Made by a program: the position numbers and the translations under genes | Source of the DNA: Prosthecobacter fusiformis | GTDB taxonomy: Bacteria > Verrucomicrobiota > Verrucomicrobiia > Verrucomicrobiales > Verrucomicrobiaceae | Direction: 5' to 3' | Length of the DNA: 64,000 nt | Assembly (NCBI RefSeq): GCF_004364345.1 | Contig: NZ_SOCA01000001.1 | Span: forward strand, 248,001-312,000 | Notes under the pieces: generated by a model | Databases searched by the model: none | What the model was told of the DNA's origin: nothing | The model's input: the letters and a program-made list of their open reading frames with translations, nothing else | Shown here: piece after piece, positions 36,624 through 45,888 of the stretch | Position numbering within the stretch: the stretch's first letter is position 1 | Layout of the letters: every line of letters starts with the position of its first letter

Positions 36624-37403
36624 ATGAACAACAAGCTCACAGCGGTCGTCATTGATGACGAGGCCATCCATCGACGCATGACGAAGGCTCTGATCGCGCG
36701 TCATGATAAACTGCTCTGGCTGGGTGAGGCGGACAACCTTGTGACAGGTGCGGCGATGATCGAGAGGGAGAAACCGGATGTGGTTTTCCTGGACATCTAT
36801 CTTTCCACAGGCACGGGCTTTCATCTGCTGCCGAATCTACAGGAGCAGCCAAAGATTGTCTTCGTCACTTCTTCCCGAGATCATGCACTGCAGGCGATTG
36901 ACGTTGAAGCTGTGGACTACCTGATCAAGCCCGTGGAGGAAGAACGGTTCGCAGCTACGGTTCGCCGTCTGGAGCGCCACTTTTTTAAAGAGGCCGATCC
37001 TCAAGAACGACATGAGCGCAACGACCGCCTGTGTCTGCGCACGGAATCCCAGACGTACATCGTCCCCATCTCCCGCATCTCCGCGCTGGTGGCCGATGGT
37101 AACTTCACGGGCGTATTTTCCACCGGCCGCTCCAAGATCCTGGTTTGCAAACCCCTGGGCAATTTTGACGAGACGCTTCCCACCCCACCTTTTGTTAGGC
37201 TGGACCGCTCCCTGATCATCAATACTGAGCGCGTGATGCGCACGCAGCGGGTTTCCCGCAACCTCACCAAACTGTGGATGAAGGACCAGGATGAGCCGCT
37301 GGAAATAGGCCGTACCGCCATGGCGCGGCTGAATGAAGTGCTGGATGAGCCCAGCAGTGGACAGGCCGCTAGGCCCCCATCCCGGTTGGCAGCGTCACTG
37401 TAA
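36624..37403 (+). CDS. LytTR-family response regulator
   Basis: The protein has 259 residues. The receiver domain (1-120) has Asp11/Asp12 and phospho-acceptor Asp57 (VFLDIYLS), with the KPVEEE loop after the VDYLIKP motif. The LytTR DNA-binding domain fills about 140-245 (ending MRTQRVSRNLTKLWMKDQ). Its coding end overlaps the end of the convergent kinase gene by 35 bp (37369-37403). The two face each other rather than forming an operon, so pairing with that kinase is likely but unproven. Confidence 0.9.
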   Translation: MNNKLTAVVIDDEAIHRRMTKALIARHDKLLWLGEADNLVTGAAMIEREKPDVVFLDIYLSTGTGFHLLPNLQEQPKIVFVTSSRDHALQAIDVEAVDYLIKPVEEERFAATVRRLERHFFKEADPQERHERNDRLCLRTESQTYIVPISRISALVADGNFTGVFSTGRSKILVCKPLGNFDETLPTPPFVRLDRSLIINTERVMRTQRVSRNLTKLWMKDQDEPLEIGRTAMARLNEVLDEPSSGQAARPPSRLAASL

Positions 37404-39213
37404 AGTGAGAGCCTTCCCCAGGGGTGCTCGCCACCTGGATGCTGCCGTCCAGCATGTGTGCCAGCCGACTGGCGATGGACAGACCCAAGCCCGAGCCACC
37501 ATGCCTGCTGGCAGTCTGCACATCCGCCTGTACGTAAGGCTCAAAAATGCTGCTCAAATTTTCCGCCGCAATGCCAGGTCCACTGTCACTGACACGGAAG
37601 ACGATGCAGGCCGCCCCTGCTGCGCTCTCACCCGCCGCGACTGACAGGCGCACCCAACCGCTGCTGGTGAATTTGATGGCATTGGCTAACAAATTATATA
37701 GAATCTGCTGCAACCGTACAAGGTCCGTCCGCATCGACTCCGGCGCGCCAGGCGCGATATCATGCTCCAGCCGGATCCCCTTCGCCACCGCAGCCGCCTG
37801 GAACAGGCCGCACACCTCCCGCACAAATTCTGGAATCGTGATCGAGGACGGGTCCAGGGTCATGTGGCCGGACTCGATCCGGGCGTGATCCAGGATGTGA
37901 TCCACCATGTGCAGTAGCTTTTTCGTGGAGCTTTCCGCGATCTTGACGATGTCCCGCTTTTCCTCTGTGACCGGTGTTTGGTCATACAACCAGAGCGAGG
38001 CTAGAATCCCGGACATGGGTGCGCGGACCTCGTGAGCGAGGATGGCGTAGAAATGGGTCTTCGCTGCGCTTTCCTCACGCGCTTGGTTTTCGGCATGTTG
38101 GCGGGCGATGACTTCGCGGCGCAGCTTCCGATTTAACTTCCAAGTCAGCAGCGACGAAGCGGAGGTCAGCGTGATGATTCCCAGCACGATACCGCCGACC
38201 CAGTAGAAGGGGGTCCAATTAAAAGAAGAATCGGTCTCATAGATAAAGCCTTTGAGGGAGACTCCTTTATTCATCATGCTCATGGTTTCATACACATGGG
38301 CAATGTTCTGCCAACGTCCTGGATTGATGTAACCCACTTCGATGAGTTCGGGGTGTACGAGCTTCGCCGTTTCCCTGGCCTCGAAGAGCAGTTTATCGCG
38401 GTTCTTGCCCCGGTTATACTTTTCAAGAATGAGATCCACGATCTCCTCTGGATGGGCCATGGCATAGATCCACCCTTGCAGACTGGCGGCGCGGAAAGCG
38501 GCCACCCGTTCGGGATGTTCACGGATTTCCTGCTCGGTGGTGAACAGATTGTCCCCGTAAAAATCTATCCCCCCGGCACGCGGGGTGAACACTGAATACT
38601 CGGCCCCGCGCGCAATCATATCGAAGGGTTCATCAGTGGAGTAAGCTGACATCGCTGCCGCCTTGCCGGAGATGATGTCTTGGACATCGAAAGAATGCGG
38701 CAAATGCTTTAACCGGCGGGGATTAACCCCCTCACTCTGAAAGTAGGCCTGCAATTCCGCTGCATCCGGTTCCATCATGATCTGCTTGTCCACGAGATCA
38801 TGGATATCCTCCACGCCGGATGTTTTGCTGGCGAGCAGAACGAAGGGGGAATGCTGATAGATCACCGCGAGCACCACCACCGGGTGGCCCTGACTGCGCA
38901 GCAAAATGAGATTGGAGGTGCCGACCCCGTACTGCGCATGGCCATTGAGGACTTCCCCCATGGGATCATCCCCCGGCTGGGCCTCGTGCAGAGTCACGCT
39001 CAATCCCGCCTTTTCATAATACCCTTTCGCCACAGCCGCGTAATAGCCCGCGAATTGAAATTGATGGCGCCACTTCAACTGCAAGGACACCTGTTCTCCA
39101 GCGATGGCCGCAGGAATTCCCCAGGACGCCAAAGACCATAACACAAGCAGCAGCCTCCCCCAGAAAGGCCTGCCGTGTTGATTGAGAAATATAGCGTCGT
39201 TTGGCAATGCCAT
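37369..39213 (-). CDS. Histidine kinase with NMT1/THI5-like periplasmic sensor
   Basis: The protein has 614 residues from the ATG at 39213; a GTG at 39270 is an alternative. After a signal anchor (about 17-38, LLLVLWSLASWGIPAAIA) comes a ~280-residue domain like SsuA/THI5/NMT1 solute-binding proteins (LQLKWRHQFQFAGYYAAVAKGYY...), the fold of sulfonate and pyrimidine-precursor binding proteins. TM2 is near 335-358. A coiled linker leads to a H-box AHEVRAP (His394), N-box (LLANAIKFTS), G1 (DSGPGIA) and G2 (GSGLGLSIASRLA). A binding protein thus became the kinase's own sensor. The ligand is unknown; no transport genes are adjacent. Confidence 0.87.
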   Translation of the reverse strand: MALPNDAIFLNQHGRPFWGRLLLVLWSLASWGIPAAIAGEQVSLQLKWRHQFQFAGYYAAVAKGYYEKAGLSVTLHEAQPGDDPMGEVLNGHAQYGVGTSNLILLRSQGHPVVVLAVIYQHSPFVLLASKTSGVEDIHDLVDKQIMMEPDAAELQAYFQSEGVNPRRLKHLPHSFDVQDIISGKAAAMSAYSTDEPFDMIARGAEYSVFTPRAGGIDFYGDNLFTTEQEIREHPERVAAFRAASLQGWIYAMAHPEEIVDLILEKYNRGKNRDKLLFEARETAKLVHPELIEVGYINPGRWQNIAHVYETMSMMNKGVSLKGFIYETDSSFNWTPFYWVGGIVLGIITLTSASSLLTWKLNRKLRREVIARQHAENQAREESAAKTHFYAILAHEVRAPMSGILASLWLYDQTPVTEEKRDIVKIAESSTKKLLHMVDHILDHARIESGHMTLDPSSITIPEFVREVCGLFQAAAVAKGIRLEHDIAPGAPESMRTDLVRLQQILYNLLANAIKFTSSGWVRLSVAAGESAAGAACIVFRVSDSGPGIAAENLSSIFEPYVQADVQTASRHGGSGLGLSIASRLAHMLDGSIQVASTPGEGSHFTVTLPTGMGA

Positions 39214-39552
39214 ACGTGCGGGAAATCCTATGAAAATGTGGCCACCATTGAATGATGTGAAACGAAACACCGCGATTCGTGCAGAGTTTCACATAGCAGA
39301 GGCCTAACCAACTCGTGCAAGAAGGGTTGGCATCTTAATGATTTGGAGGATTTCGGCACATTCGAGCTGGCTGGAAAGTCCTAGCGCCATTGTTCGACAG
39401 CCCCAGGCTCTCGCCTTTTTGGAGGAAACTAAACACCATTTTACATTATCATTTATAACGATAATAAACTACGTGAGTGTACTGAGTCAGACCGTCTCGC
39501 TCATTCGGACTCTAATGCCTTTGATGGCAGTGCCACCAAAGACAACAGTGTC
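39214..39552. other. Intergenic region between the THI5-type kinase and rbfA
   Basis: The 339 bp hold no gene. They contain an AT-rich imperfect palindrome at 39446-39464 (TTATCATT-TAT-AACGATAA, one mismatch) that could be an operator for the leftward kinase gene, and the long hairpin at 39519-39541 after rbfA. Confidence 0.4.
39519..39541 (-). terminator. Possible terminator hairpin after rbfA
   Basis: CTTTGGTGGCA and TGCCATCAAAG, on the minus strand, pair over 11 bp including one G-U wobble, around a single-nucleotide centre, so the real loop must open the top pairs. It lies 12 bp past the rbfA stop codon. There is no T-run, so rho-independent termination is uncertain. Confidence 0.4.
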
Positions 39553-39936
39553 TTATTTAAAATCTGGCTCCTCGCTGCCTTCGGGCAGCGGATCGGCTGG
39601 GGGAGGCAAGTTGTCGATGGCATTGAGGATGCGCACGCCTTTTTCCACAGACTTGTCCAGGCGGAAGAAGATCTGGGGGGAGTTCTTCATGATGACGCGC
39701 TTGTGCACCTCACGCTGAATGGCTCCGCGCTGTTTGTTGAGCTTTTCAATGATGGCCTCATCATCGCTGTCCCCGGTGCTGATGATGCCGACGTAGGCGA
39801 AGCATTGCTTCAAGTCCGGCGTGGCGCGCACTTCGTGCACGGTGAGGATGGCATTATCCATTCGATAATGCCGCTCCAGCACCATGCTGAGCTCTCTTTT
39901 GACCAGTTCGCTAACGCGTAGGACTCGTTGGGACAT
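39553..39936 (-). CDS. rbfA: Ribosome-binding factor A
   Basis: The protein has 127 residues from the ATG at 39936 (MSQRVLRVSELVKREL), the family's normal start; an upstream in-frame start runs into infB. It is a KH-type protein that matures the 30S subunit by binding the 5' end of 16S rRNA. RbfA-typical stretches are ILTVHEVRATPDL and RLDKSVEKGVRI. It lies 11 bp after infB, last of the nusA-infB-rbfA operon. Confidence 0.93.
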   Translation of the reverse strand: MSQRVLRVSELVKRELSMVLERHYRMDNAILTVHEVRATPDLKQCFAYVGIISTGDSDDEAIIEKLNKQRGAIQREVHKRVIMKNSPQIFFRLDKSVEKGVRILNAIDNLPPPADPLPEGSEEPDFK

Positions 39937-39947
39937 TTGGATAAACC

Positions 39948-42215
39948 TTAGAGTACCTGGGCGAATTTCTCTAGCTCGTAACACTCGATGACGTCGCCTT
40001 CTTCGTAATCGCTGAAGCCGCTGAGTTTGATACCGCACTCGAGACCGTTGCGGACCTCGGGCACTTCATCGTGGAACCGGCGAAGGGTTTCAAAACCACC
40101 GTCATAGACGGCCTGGCCGTTACGCAGCACGCGGGCGCGCTGCTTGCGGTCGATACGGCCATCGGTGACGAGGGAGCCGCCGACGTAGCCGCGGTTGACC
40201 TTGAAGACCTGTTTGACCTTGGCATGACCGAGGACCTTCTCGCGAGTGAGCGGGTCGAGCATTCCAGTCAGGGAATCCTTCACCTGGTCGATCAATTCGT
40301 AGATGATGGAGTAAAGCTTGATCTGGACACCTTCACGCTTGGCGACGCTGAGGGCTTTGTTTTCCACCTTGGTATTGAAGCCGATGATGACGGCATCTGA
40401 ACCGGAGGCGAGAAGCACGTCGGATTCCGTGATCGGGCCGACGTCGGAGTGGAGGATCTTCTGGTTGATCTTGTCGCTGGTGATCTCTCCCAGGCACTTG
40501 ACGATGGCTTCCACAGAGCCCTGCACATCCGTCTTGAGGACGATTTTGAGGGTCTTCTTGTTGCCTTCGTCAATGCTGTTGAAGAGGGATTCCAGGGTGG
40601 AGCGACGGGTGACGGTGAGCTTCTTCTGGCGCATCTCTTCGAGGCGCTCGACGCTGAGTTTCTTCACCGAACGCTCACTGTCCATGACGACGACTTCATC
40701 ACCCACGTGAGGCATGTCGCTGAAACCGACGAGTTCCACGGGCATGCCGGGACGCACTTCCTTGATGGGTGCGCCACGGTCATTGATGAGGGCGCGGGAC
40801 TTGCCCCAATGCGGGCCGCAGATGAAGGGCTGGCCGACTTTGAGGGTGCCCTGGCGGACGATGACAGTAGCCACGGGGCCTTTGCCTTCGACCATGGAGG
40901 ACTCGATGACGGTGGCACGTGCGGGAGCTTTTGGGTCAGCCTTGAGTTCGAGAACTTCAGCCTGAAGGGCCATGGTCTCAAGGAGGCTTTCAATGCCAAG
41001 ACCGGACTTGGCGGAGACCTCCATCACTTCTGTATCGCCACCCCAGTCAACGGGTGCGAGGCCAATGTCCTGAAGCTGGCCTTTGACGCGCATGACGTCT
41101 GCGGAAGGCAGGTCACACTTATTGATGGCGACCATGATGGTCACATCCGCAGCTTTGGCGTGGTTGAGTGCTTCACGGGTCTGCGGCATGATGCCGTCAT
41201 CCGCAGCGATGATGAGGACGACGATGTCCGTGACGTGAGCACCACGGGCACGCATCCCCGAGAAGGCGGCGTGACCAGGGGTGTCGATAAAGGTGATGGG
41301 CTTGCCATCGTGGAAGACGCTGTAAGCACCAATGTGCTGGGTGATGCCGCCGGCCTCACCATGAGTAACCTGGGTCTTGCGGATAGCATCCAGCAGGGAG
41401 GTCTTGCCATGGTCAACGTGACCCATGAAGGTGATGATGGGAGCGCGGAGTTCGAGCTTCTCTTCTTCGATTTCCTCAACGACTTGTGCCGTTGGCTCGA
41501 CGATGACTTCTTCCACCTTGTGGACGCCGGCACCTTTTTCGCGTTTTTCGCGCTCGAGATGGAAGCCGTGTTTTTCACAGACTTTTTCAGCGACTTCGAT
41601 GTCAATGGCCTTGTCGGCATTGGCGACGAAGACCTTGAGGGCGATCAAATCGGCGATGATTTTGAAGGGGCGGAGGCCCATCTTCTCAGCCAGTTCCTTG
41701 ACAATGATTGGCGGCTTGAGGTGAATCACCCTTTCACCCGCTTCGTTGATTTCCACTTCAGGAATCACGGCGGCGGGTTCTGGAACAGCCACCTTGGGCA
41801 CCACGACCGCAGGCAGCGAAGGCGGTGGCGGCATTTGCTGGATGGGGCCTGGCTCACGGATCATGGAGATCGGCGGCAGGGAGGTAGGCTGTTCCGGCGG
41901 ACGACGGCGGACCTTGGGCTTGTCGTCGTCTTCGAAAAGGTTCAGGGCCTCACGCTTGTGGTCATCCAGCGTCTTTTTGGGCGCTTCGGGGGCCTTGGGC
42001 AAAGGCTTAGGGGCTGGCTTGGCACCCAGGGCAGGCAGAGGGGTGGCCTCGCGCCGGGGTGCTCTGGTCTTCGGTTTCTCGTCCTCCTCAATCAATGAGA
42101 GCACTTTTTTAGCCGCCACTTTCTTGGGGGGCGTGCTCTCAGCCGCAGCTCTCTCGTCAGCAGTGCTGTCGGGATTGGCTTTGGCAGGTTTGGATGAAGA
42201 GGATCGGCTTGGCAT
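39948..42215 (-). CDS. infB: Translation initiation factor IF-2
   Basis: The protein has 755 residues. The first ~150 are low complexity (Ser/Lys/Ala/Pro-rich), as expected of the variable IF-2 N-terminus. The GTPase domain has G1 GHVDHGKT (about residues 264-271), G3 DTPGHAAF and G4 NKCD; domains II-IV end with the fMet-tRNA-binding C2 domain. It delivers initiator tRNA to the 30S subunit. The gene follows nusA after about 80 bp and precedes rbfA by 11 bp. Confidence 0.97.
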   Translation of the reverse strand: MPSRSSSSKPAKANPDSTADERAAAESTPPKKVAAKKVLSLIEEDEKPKTRAPRREATPLPALGAKPAPKPLPKAPEAPKKTLDDHKREALNLFEDDDKPKVRRRPPEQPTSLPPISMIREPGPIQQMPPPPSLPAVVVPKVAVPEPAAVIPEVEINEAGERVIHLKPPIIVKELAEKMGLRPFKIIADLIALKVFVANADKAIDIEVAEKVCEKHGFHLEREKREKGAGVHKVEEVIVEPTAQVVEEIEEEKLELRAPIITFMGHVDHGKTSLLDAIRKTQVTHGEAGGITQHIGAYSVFHDGKPITFIDTPGHAAFSGMRARGAHVTDIVVLIIAADDGIMPQTREALNHAKAADVTIMVAINKCDLPSADVMRVKGQLQDIGLAPVDWGGDTEVMEVSAKSGLGIESLLETMALQAEVLELKADPKAPARATVIESSMVEGKGPVATVIVRQGTLKVGQPFICGPHWGKSRALINDRGAPIKEVRPGMPVELVGFSDMPHVGDEVVVMDSERSVKKLSVERLEEMRQKKLTVTRRSTLESLFNSIDEGNKKTLKIVLKTDVQGSVEAIVKCLGEITSDKINQKILHSDVGPITESDVLLASGSDAVIIGFNTKVENKALSVAKREGVQIKLYSIIYELIDQVKDSLTGMLDPLTREKVLGHAKVKQVFKVNRGYVGGSLVTDGRIDRKQRARVLRNGQAVYDGGFETLRRFHDEVPEVRNGLECGIKLSGFSDYEEGDVIECYELEKFAQVL

Positions 42216-42294
42216 GAGAAACGTTGGTCGTTCGAACGGCGGGTCGGGCTGTCGGTTTGAGATTTGTAAAGTTGTAGGAAGCGCGGCTCATAAG

Positions 42295-43548
42295 CTACGC
42301 TTTAGGAGTGTAAGCTGCAATGAGAGTATAGACCTGCTGGGCAAGCTGGTCATCACCCCCGAGGACTTCAGAAATGTCCTCCATATCCACGCGGCGAAGT
42401 TCCTGAAGGTCGCCCAGACCACCATTGGCCAGTTTGCGGGCGGTATCGAGATTGATGCCGAGGGCGCGCTCCAGTTCATGGGCGGCGGTATCGAGCTGGC
42501 CTTCGAAGACTTCGGCGGCGTGCTCATCGCGCTCAATGCTGAGCTCCATGCCGACGAGGCGGGAGGTGAGGCGGGCATTCTGGCCACGGCGACCGATGGC
42601 CTTGGAAAGATCTTCTTCACTGACGGTCAGGCGGGCGGCCTTGTGGTCAGGAGCGACCTGGATGGAAAGGACTTTGATGGGCTTCAAGGCCTCGCGCACA
42701 AATTCGGCAGGGTCTGACTTCCAGCGGATGATGTCCACCTTCTCATTGTTCAGCTCACGAACGATGTTCTTCACGCGGGCACCCCGGAGGCCGACGCAAG
42801 CGCCGACAGGGTCCACTTTTTCATCGGCGCTATGGACGGCGACTTTGGTGCGATAACCAGCTTCACGAGCGATGCTGGCAATTTCCACCGTGCGGTCACC
42901 GATTTCGCTGACTTCGAATTCGAACAGACGACGGACGAAGTTCACGTGGGCACGGCTGAGGACGATCTCAGGGCCACGGGCACCTTCACGCTCCACGGCC
43001 TTGACGTAAAAGCGCATGCGATCACCGGGAGTGTAGTCCTCCGTGGAGACGCGTTCTTTGGAAGGCATGGTGCCTTCGAATTTGCCGAGGTCCACCACAA
43101 CGTCGGACTTATCGAAACGACGGATGGTGCCGTTGACGACATCGCCCGTACGGTCCTTAAACTCATCGTAAAGATTTTCCTTCTCTGCCATGCGCAGACG
43201 CTGGAGCATGGTCTGCTTGGCGGTCTGGGCGGCGATGCGGCCCATGTTTTTCGGAGTGACCTCAAGGTCGATCTCATCACCGAGCATGGCTTCCTTTTTG
43301 ATCATCCGGGCTTTGGCCAGCGGAAGCTCTTCCCATGGATTGGTAACTGTCTCAACGGCCAGCAACTTGGCCCACGCCTTGATCGTTCCTTTCTCAGGAT
43401 CAATATCAATGCGCAGCTCGCGGGCAGGACCGATGCTCTTCTTCGAGGCCGCGAGAAGTGCTTGAGAAAGCGCCTCGACCATCTTTGCACGGTCAATGCC
43501 CTTCTCTTTCTCGTAGTAATCGAATAGTGCTTTTAGTTCGCTGATCAT
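42295..43548 (-). CDS. nusA: Transcription elongation factor NusA
   Basis: The protein has 417 residues from the ATG at 43548 (MISELKALFDYYEKEKG). It has the NusA N-terminal RNA-polymerase-binding domain (1-125), S1 (about 130-200), and KH1/KH2 (about 205-345, including VGACVGLRGARV and GRRGQNARL). One helix-hairpin-helix-like C-terminal repeat follows (about 345-415), not the two of E. coli. It controls pausing, termination and antitermination. It heads the operon; rimP and ylxR, often present here, are missing. Its leader contains a terminator-like hairpin, see that entry. Confidence 0.95.
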   Translation of the reverse strand: MISELKALFDYYEKEKGIDRAKMVEALSQALLAASKKSIGPARELRIDIDPEKGTIKAWAKLLAVETVTNPWEELPLAKARMIKKEAMLGDEIDLEVTPKNMGRIAAQTAKQTMLQRLRMAEKENLYDEFKDRTGDVVNGTIRRFDKSDVVVDLGKFEGTMPSKERVSTEDYTPGDRMRFYVKAVEREGARGPEIVLSRAHVNFVRRLFEFEVSEIGDRTVEIASIAREAGYRTKVAVHSADEKVDPVGACVGLRGARVKNIVRELNNEKVDIIRWKSDPAEFVREALKPIKVLSIQVAPDHKAARLTVSEEDLSKAIGRRGQNARLTSRLVGMELSIERDEHAAEVFEGQLDTAAHELERALGINLDTARKLANGGLGDLQELRRVDMEDISEVLGGDDQLAQQVYTLIAAYTPKA

Positions 43549-43570
43549 AAAAATGGTGACCTCACCAGAC

Positions 43571-43598
43571 AAAAAAGAGCGGGGAAGACCCCACTCTT
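43571..43598 (-). terminator. Terminator-like hairpin in the nusA leader (attenuator candidate)
   Basis: On the minus strand AAGAGTGGGG and CCCCGCTCTT (10 pairs with one G-U wobble; arms 43589-43598 and 43575-43584) enclose a TCTT loop, followed by a run of T (43576-43571). The run ends 22 nt before the nusA ATG. No minus-strand gene lies upstream for which this could be the end, since the next gene is divergent. It therefore lies in the nusA 5' leader, where it could end transcription early. Confidence 0.65.
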
Positions 43599-43607
43599 GC
43601 CAAAAAA

Positions 43608-43636
43608 CAGTGCCTTGTCCCGGTAAAGGAGCACTG
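43608..43636 (-). promoter_or_regulatory. Second hairpin in the nusA leader
   Basis: CAGTG...CCTT and AAGG-CACTG, on the minus strand, can form a bulged stem around a ~9-nt loop. It lies 10 bp upstream of the terminator-like hairpin and would be transcribed first, as an anti-terminator or a ligand/protein-binding stem would be. Confidence 0.35.
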
Positions 43637-43829
43637 AGTGTAGTTCAGGGCGACATTTCGGCAAGCCCAAATTCCGATAGACTTGTAGTCGTGGGAACCC
43701 GGATGGAATGAAAGCATGAGGCGGATGTGGTGGGTAAACCTTTTTTTCGCAAAAAGCCCGGAAAGTGGATGCATAATTCCTCCAGCCATCATTTGGCACC
43801 AGGGCGCAGTGTGGTAAACTCCGTAGCTT

Positions 43830-44609
43830 ATGGTCCTCCTTCGTGTCGAAAACCTGCAAGTTCATTTCCCGATCCGCTCGGGGTGGTTTGGTCGCCGAGA
43901 CGTGGTGAAAGCTGTGGATGGAGTGAGTTTCCAGGTCGAAGAAGGCAAAACTCTGGGGCTGGTGGGGGAAAGCGGCAGTGGCAAGTCCACCGTTTCCCGT
44001 GCCCTGCTGAAGCTCATCCAGCCCACCCAGGGCAGCGCCTATTACCGGGATCGTGAAATTTTCGGCCTGGCGGAGTCTGATTTCCGCCCGCTGCGCAAGG
44101 AGATGCAGATGATTTTCCAGGACCCCATCGGCTCCCTGAATCCACGCATGACCATCGAGACGATCCTCGCGGAGCCTTTGACGATCCATTTTAAGGAGAT
44201 GACCAAGAGGCAACGCCGGGATGTCTCCGCAGCTCTGCTCCATCGGGTGGGTCTGCCGGAAGATTCTTTGCAGCGTTACCCCCATGAATTCAGCGGTGGG
44301 CAGCGCCAGCGCATCGGCATCGCCCGCGCCCTGGCCGTGCAGCCGAAATTCCTCATTTGCGATGAACCGGTGAGCGCGCTGGACGTGAGCGTGCAGGCGA
44401 GCGTGCTGAATCTGCTAAAGGACCTGCAGGACGAATTTAAGCTGACTTACCTTTTCATCGCCCATGACTTGGCCGTGGTGCGGCACATGAGCGATGACAT
44501 CATCGTCATGAACCGGGGCGAAGTCGTCGAAAGCGGCCCTGCGGATGAACTGTGCGAGAACCCGCAGCATGAATACACGCGTAAGCTCCTGGCCTCCATC
44601 CCTGCCTGA
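43830..44609 (+). CDS. Oligopeptide/dipeptide ABC transporter ATPase (OppF/DppF type)
   Basis: The 259-residue ATPase has Walker A (GESGSGKST), Q-loop (IFQDPIGSLNPRMT), signature (FSGGQRQRIGIARAL), Walker B (LICDEPVSALD) and H-loop (IAHDLAVV). The NPRMT and QYPHEFSGGQ-like motifs are typical of OppF/DppF. No permease or binding-protein genes are adjacent, so the partner subunits lie elsewhere. rodA follows after 30 bp and the adenosyltransferase after another 34 bp, all rightward. Confidence 0.9.
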   Translation: MVLLRVENLQVHFPIRSGWFGRRDVVKAVDGVSFQVEEGKTLGLVGESGSGKSTVSRALLKLIQPTQGSAYYRDREIFGLAESDFRPLRKEMQMIFQDPIGSLNPRMTIETILAEPLTIHFKEMTKRQRRDVSAALLHRVGLPEDSLQRYPHEFSGGQRQRIGIARALAVQPKFLICDEPVSALDVSVQASVLNLLKDLQDEFKLTYLFIAHDLAVVRHMSDDIIVMNRGEVVESGPADELCENPQHEYTRKLLASIPA

Positions 44610-44639
44610 CCCCGCCGAAACGGGCTCCCTTCCCACCCC

Positions 44640-45854
44640 ATGACCCCTCTTTTCAAAAAATTCCTCGGCATCAACTGGATCCTCATCCTGACGATGCTCG
44701 GCCTACTGGCCTTCGGTGTATATGCCATTTACAATGCCTCCTACTTCCGGGATGACTCCGGTGTACTCAAGCTGCACCTGAAATGGAAAGACCAGATGAA
44801 GTGGATCGGCCTCGGTTTGCCCTTCCTGCTTGGGGCGGCGTTGATCGACTACAAATGGGTCCGCTGGGCCTGTGTGCCAATGTATATGGCAGGTCTGGGC
44901 GGTCTCGTTTACCTGCAACTTTACGGAGTGGAGGTGAAAGGAAACCTCGCCTGGGTGACCATTGCCGGGGTGAATGTGCAGCCGTCCCAGTTTGCCATCA
45001 TGGCCGGAATTGTGATGCTGGCGGTGGTCTTTGGAGAGCTGCCGCGAATGTGGCCGGTGTTTAGACGTCCGTGGTTGCGGCTGATTGTGGCAGGCATCGT
45101 GGCCGGCATTCCTGCGGCCATGGTGATCAAGGAAGACTTAGGCTCCGGCCTGGTCTGGGGACCGGTTTTCCTTTCTATGATGCTGGTGGGCAGCATCCCT
45201 TTCCGCTACATGATCACTCTCATCCTGGGGGCCTTGTGCATCATCCCCATCGTCTATTTCTTCGTGCTGAAGCCATACCAGCAGGCACGTATCGATACGA
45301 CCTGGTACATGATCACCAACCAGATGGACAAAGTGGACACCCGAGGAGACGGCTGGGTGCCAACGTTTGTGCAGATCGCGGTGGCATCGGCTGGCTTTGA
45401 AGGCAAAGGCCCGATGTCTGAAAAAGTGCCCGACCATGGCACCATCCACCGGCAGTTCTTTCCTTCCACCGAAGCACACAGCGACTTCATCTTTGGGGTC
45501 ATTTGCGAAGAATTCGGCTTCCGGGGCGCGGTGCTGCTGCTGACGGGAATCGCGCTGCTATTGATCCAGGGCATCTTCATGGCCTTTTACTCCAGAGACC
45601 AAGTGGGGCGGCTGCTAGTGGTGGGCGTGGTGGCCATGTTCTTTGCCCATACTTTCCAAAATGCGGGCATGAACCTGGGCATGCTGCCGGTGATCGGCCT
45701 TCCCCTGCCCTTCATCAGTTACGGGGGCACGTTCATGATCGTCACCCTTTTCCTCATGGGCATGATGCAGAGCGTGTGGGTGCACCGGAACATCTCCCCC
45801 GTGAAACGGAAGACCATGGGCGGACGTGATTTCCGGGATGATGACGATGATTGA
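44640..45854 (+). CDS. rodA: Peptidoglycan glycosyltransferase RodA (SEDS family)
   Basis: The 404-residue membrane protein has about ten helices. Typical SEDS motifs are the FGVYAIYNAS start, the extracellular loop ending in HSDFIFGVICEEFGF, and LPLPFISYGGTFM near the end. RodA polymerises lipid II for cell elongation with a class B PBP. The PBP2 gene mrdA and mreBCD are not adjacent. FtsW is the alternative, but no division-cluster gene is near and the sequence reads more as RodA. Confidence 0.88.
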   Translation: MTPLFKKFLGINWILILTMLGLLAFGVYAIYNASYFRDDSGVLKLHLKWKDQMKWIGLGLPFLLGAALIDYKWVRWACVPMYMAGLGGLVYLQLYGVEVKGNLAWVTIAGVNVQPSQFAIMAGIVMLAVVFGELPRMWPVFRRPWLRLIVAGIVAGIPAAMVIKEDLGSGLVWGPVFLSMMLVGSIPFRYMITLILGALCIIPIVYFFVLKPYQQARIDTTWYMITNQMDKVDTRGDGWVPTFVQIAVASAGFEGKGPMSEKVPDHGTIHRQFFPSTEAHSDFIFGVICEEFGFRGAVLLLTGIALLLIQGIFMAFYSRDQVGRLLVVGVVAMFFAHTFQNAGMNLGMLPVIGLPLPFISYGGTFMIVTLFLMGMMQSVWVHRNISPVKRKTMGGRDFRDDDDD

Positions 45855-45888
45855 ACCGCGACCGCTGTTTCATCCGTAAACTGAGCTC

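Noticed and set aside
40449-42098. A 549-codon rightward frame opposite infB
   Set aside because: An antisense shadow of infB arising from its codon bias.
43545-44285. A 246-codon leftward frame overlapping the OppF-type gene and the nusA leader
   Set aside because: Opposite a clear ABC ATPase; the sequence shows no motif, and it would run through the leader hairpin.
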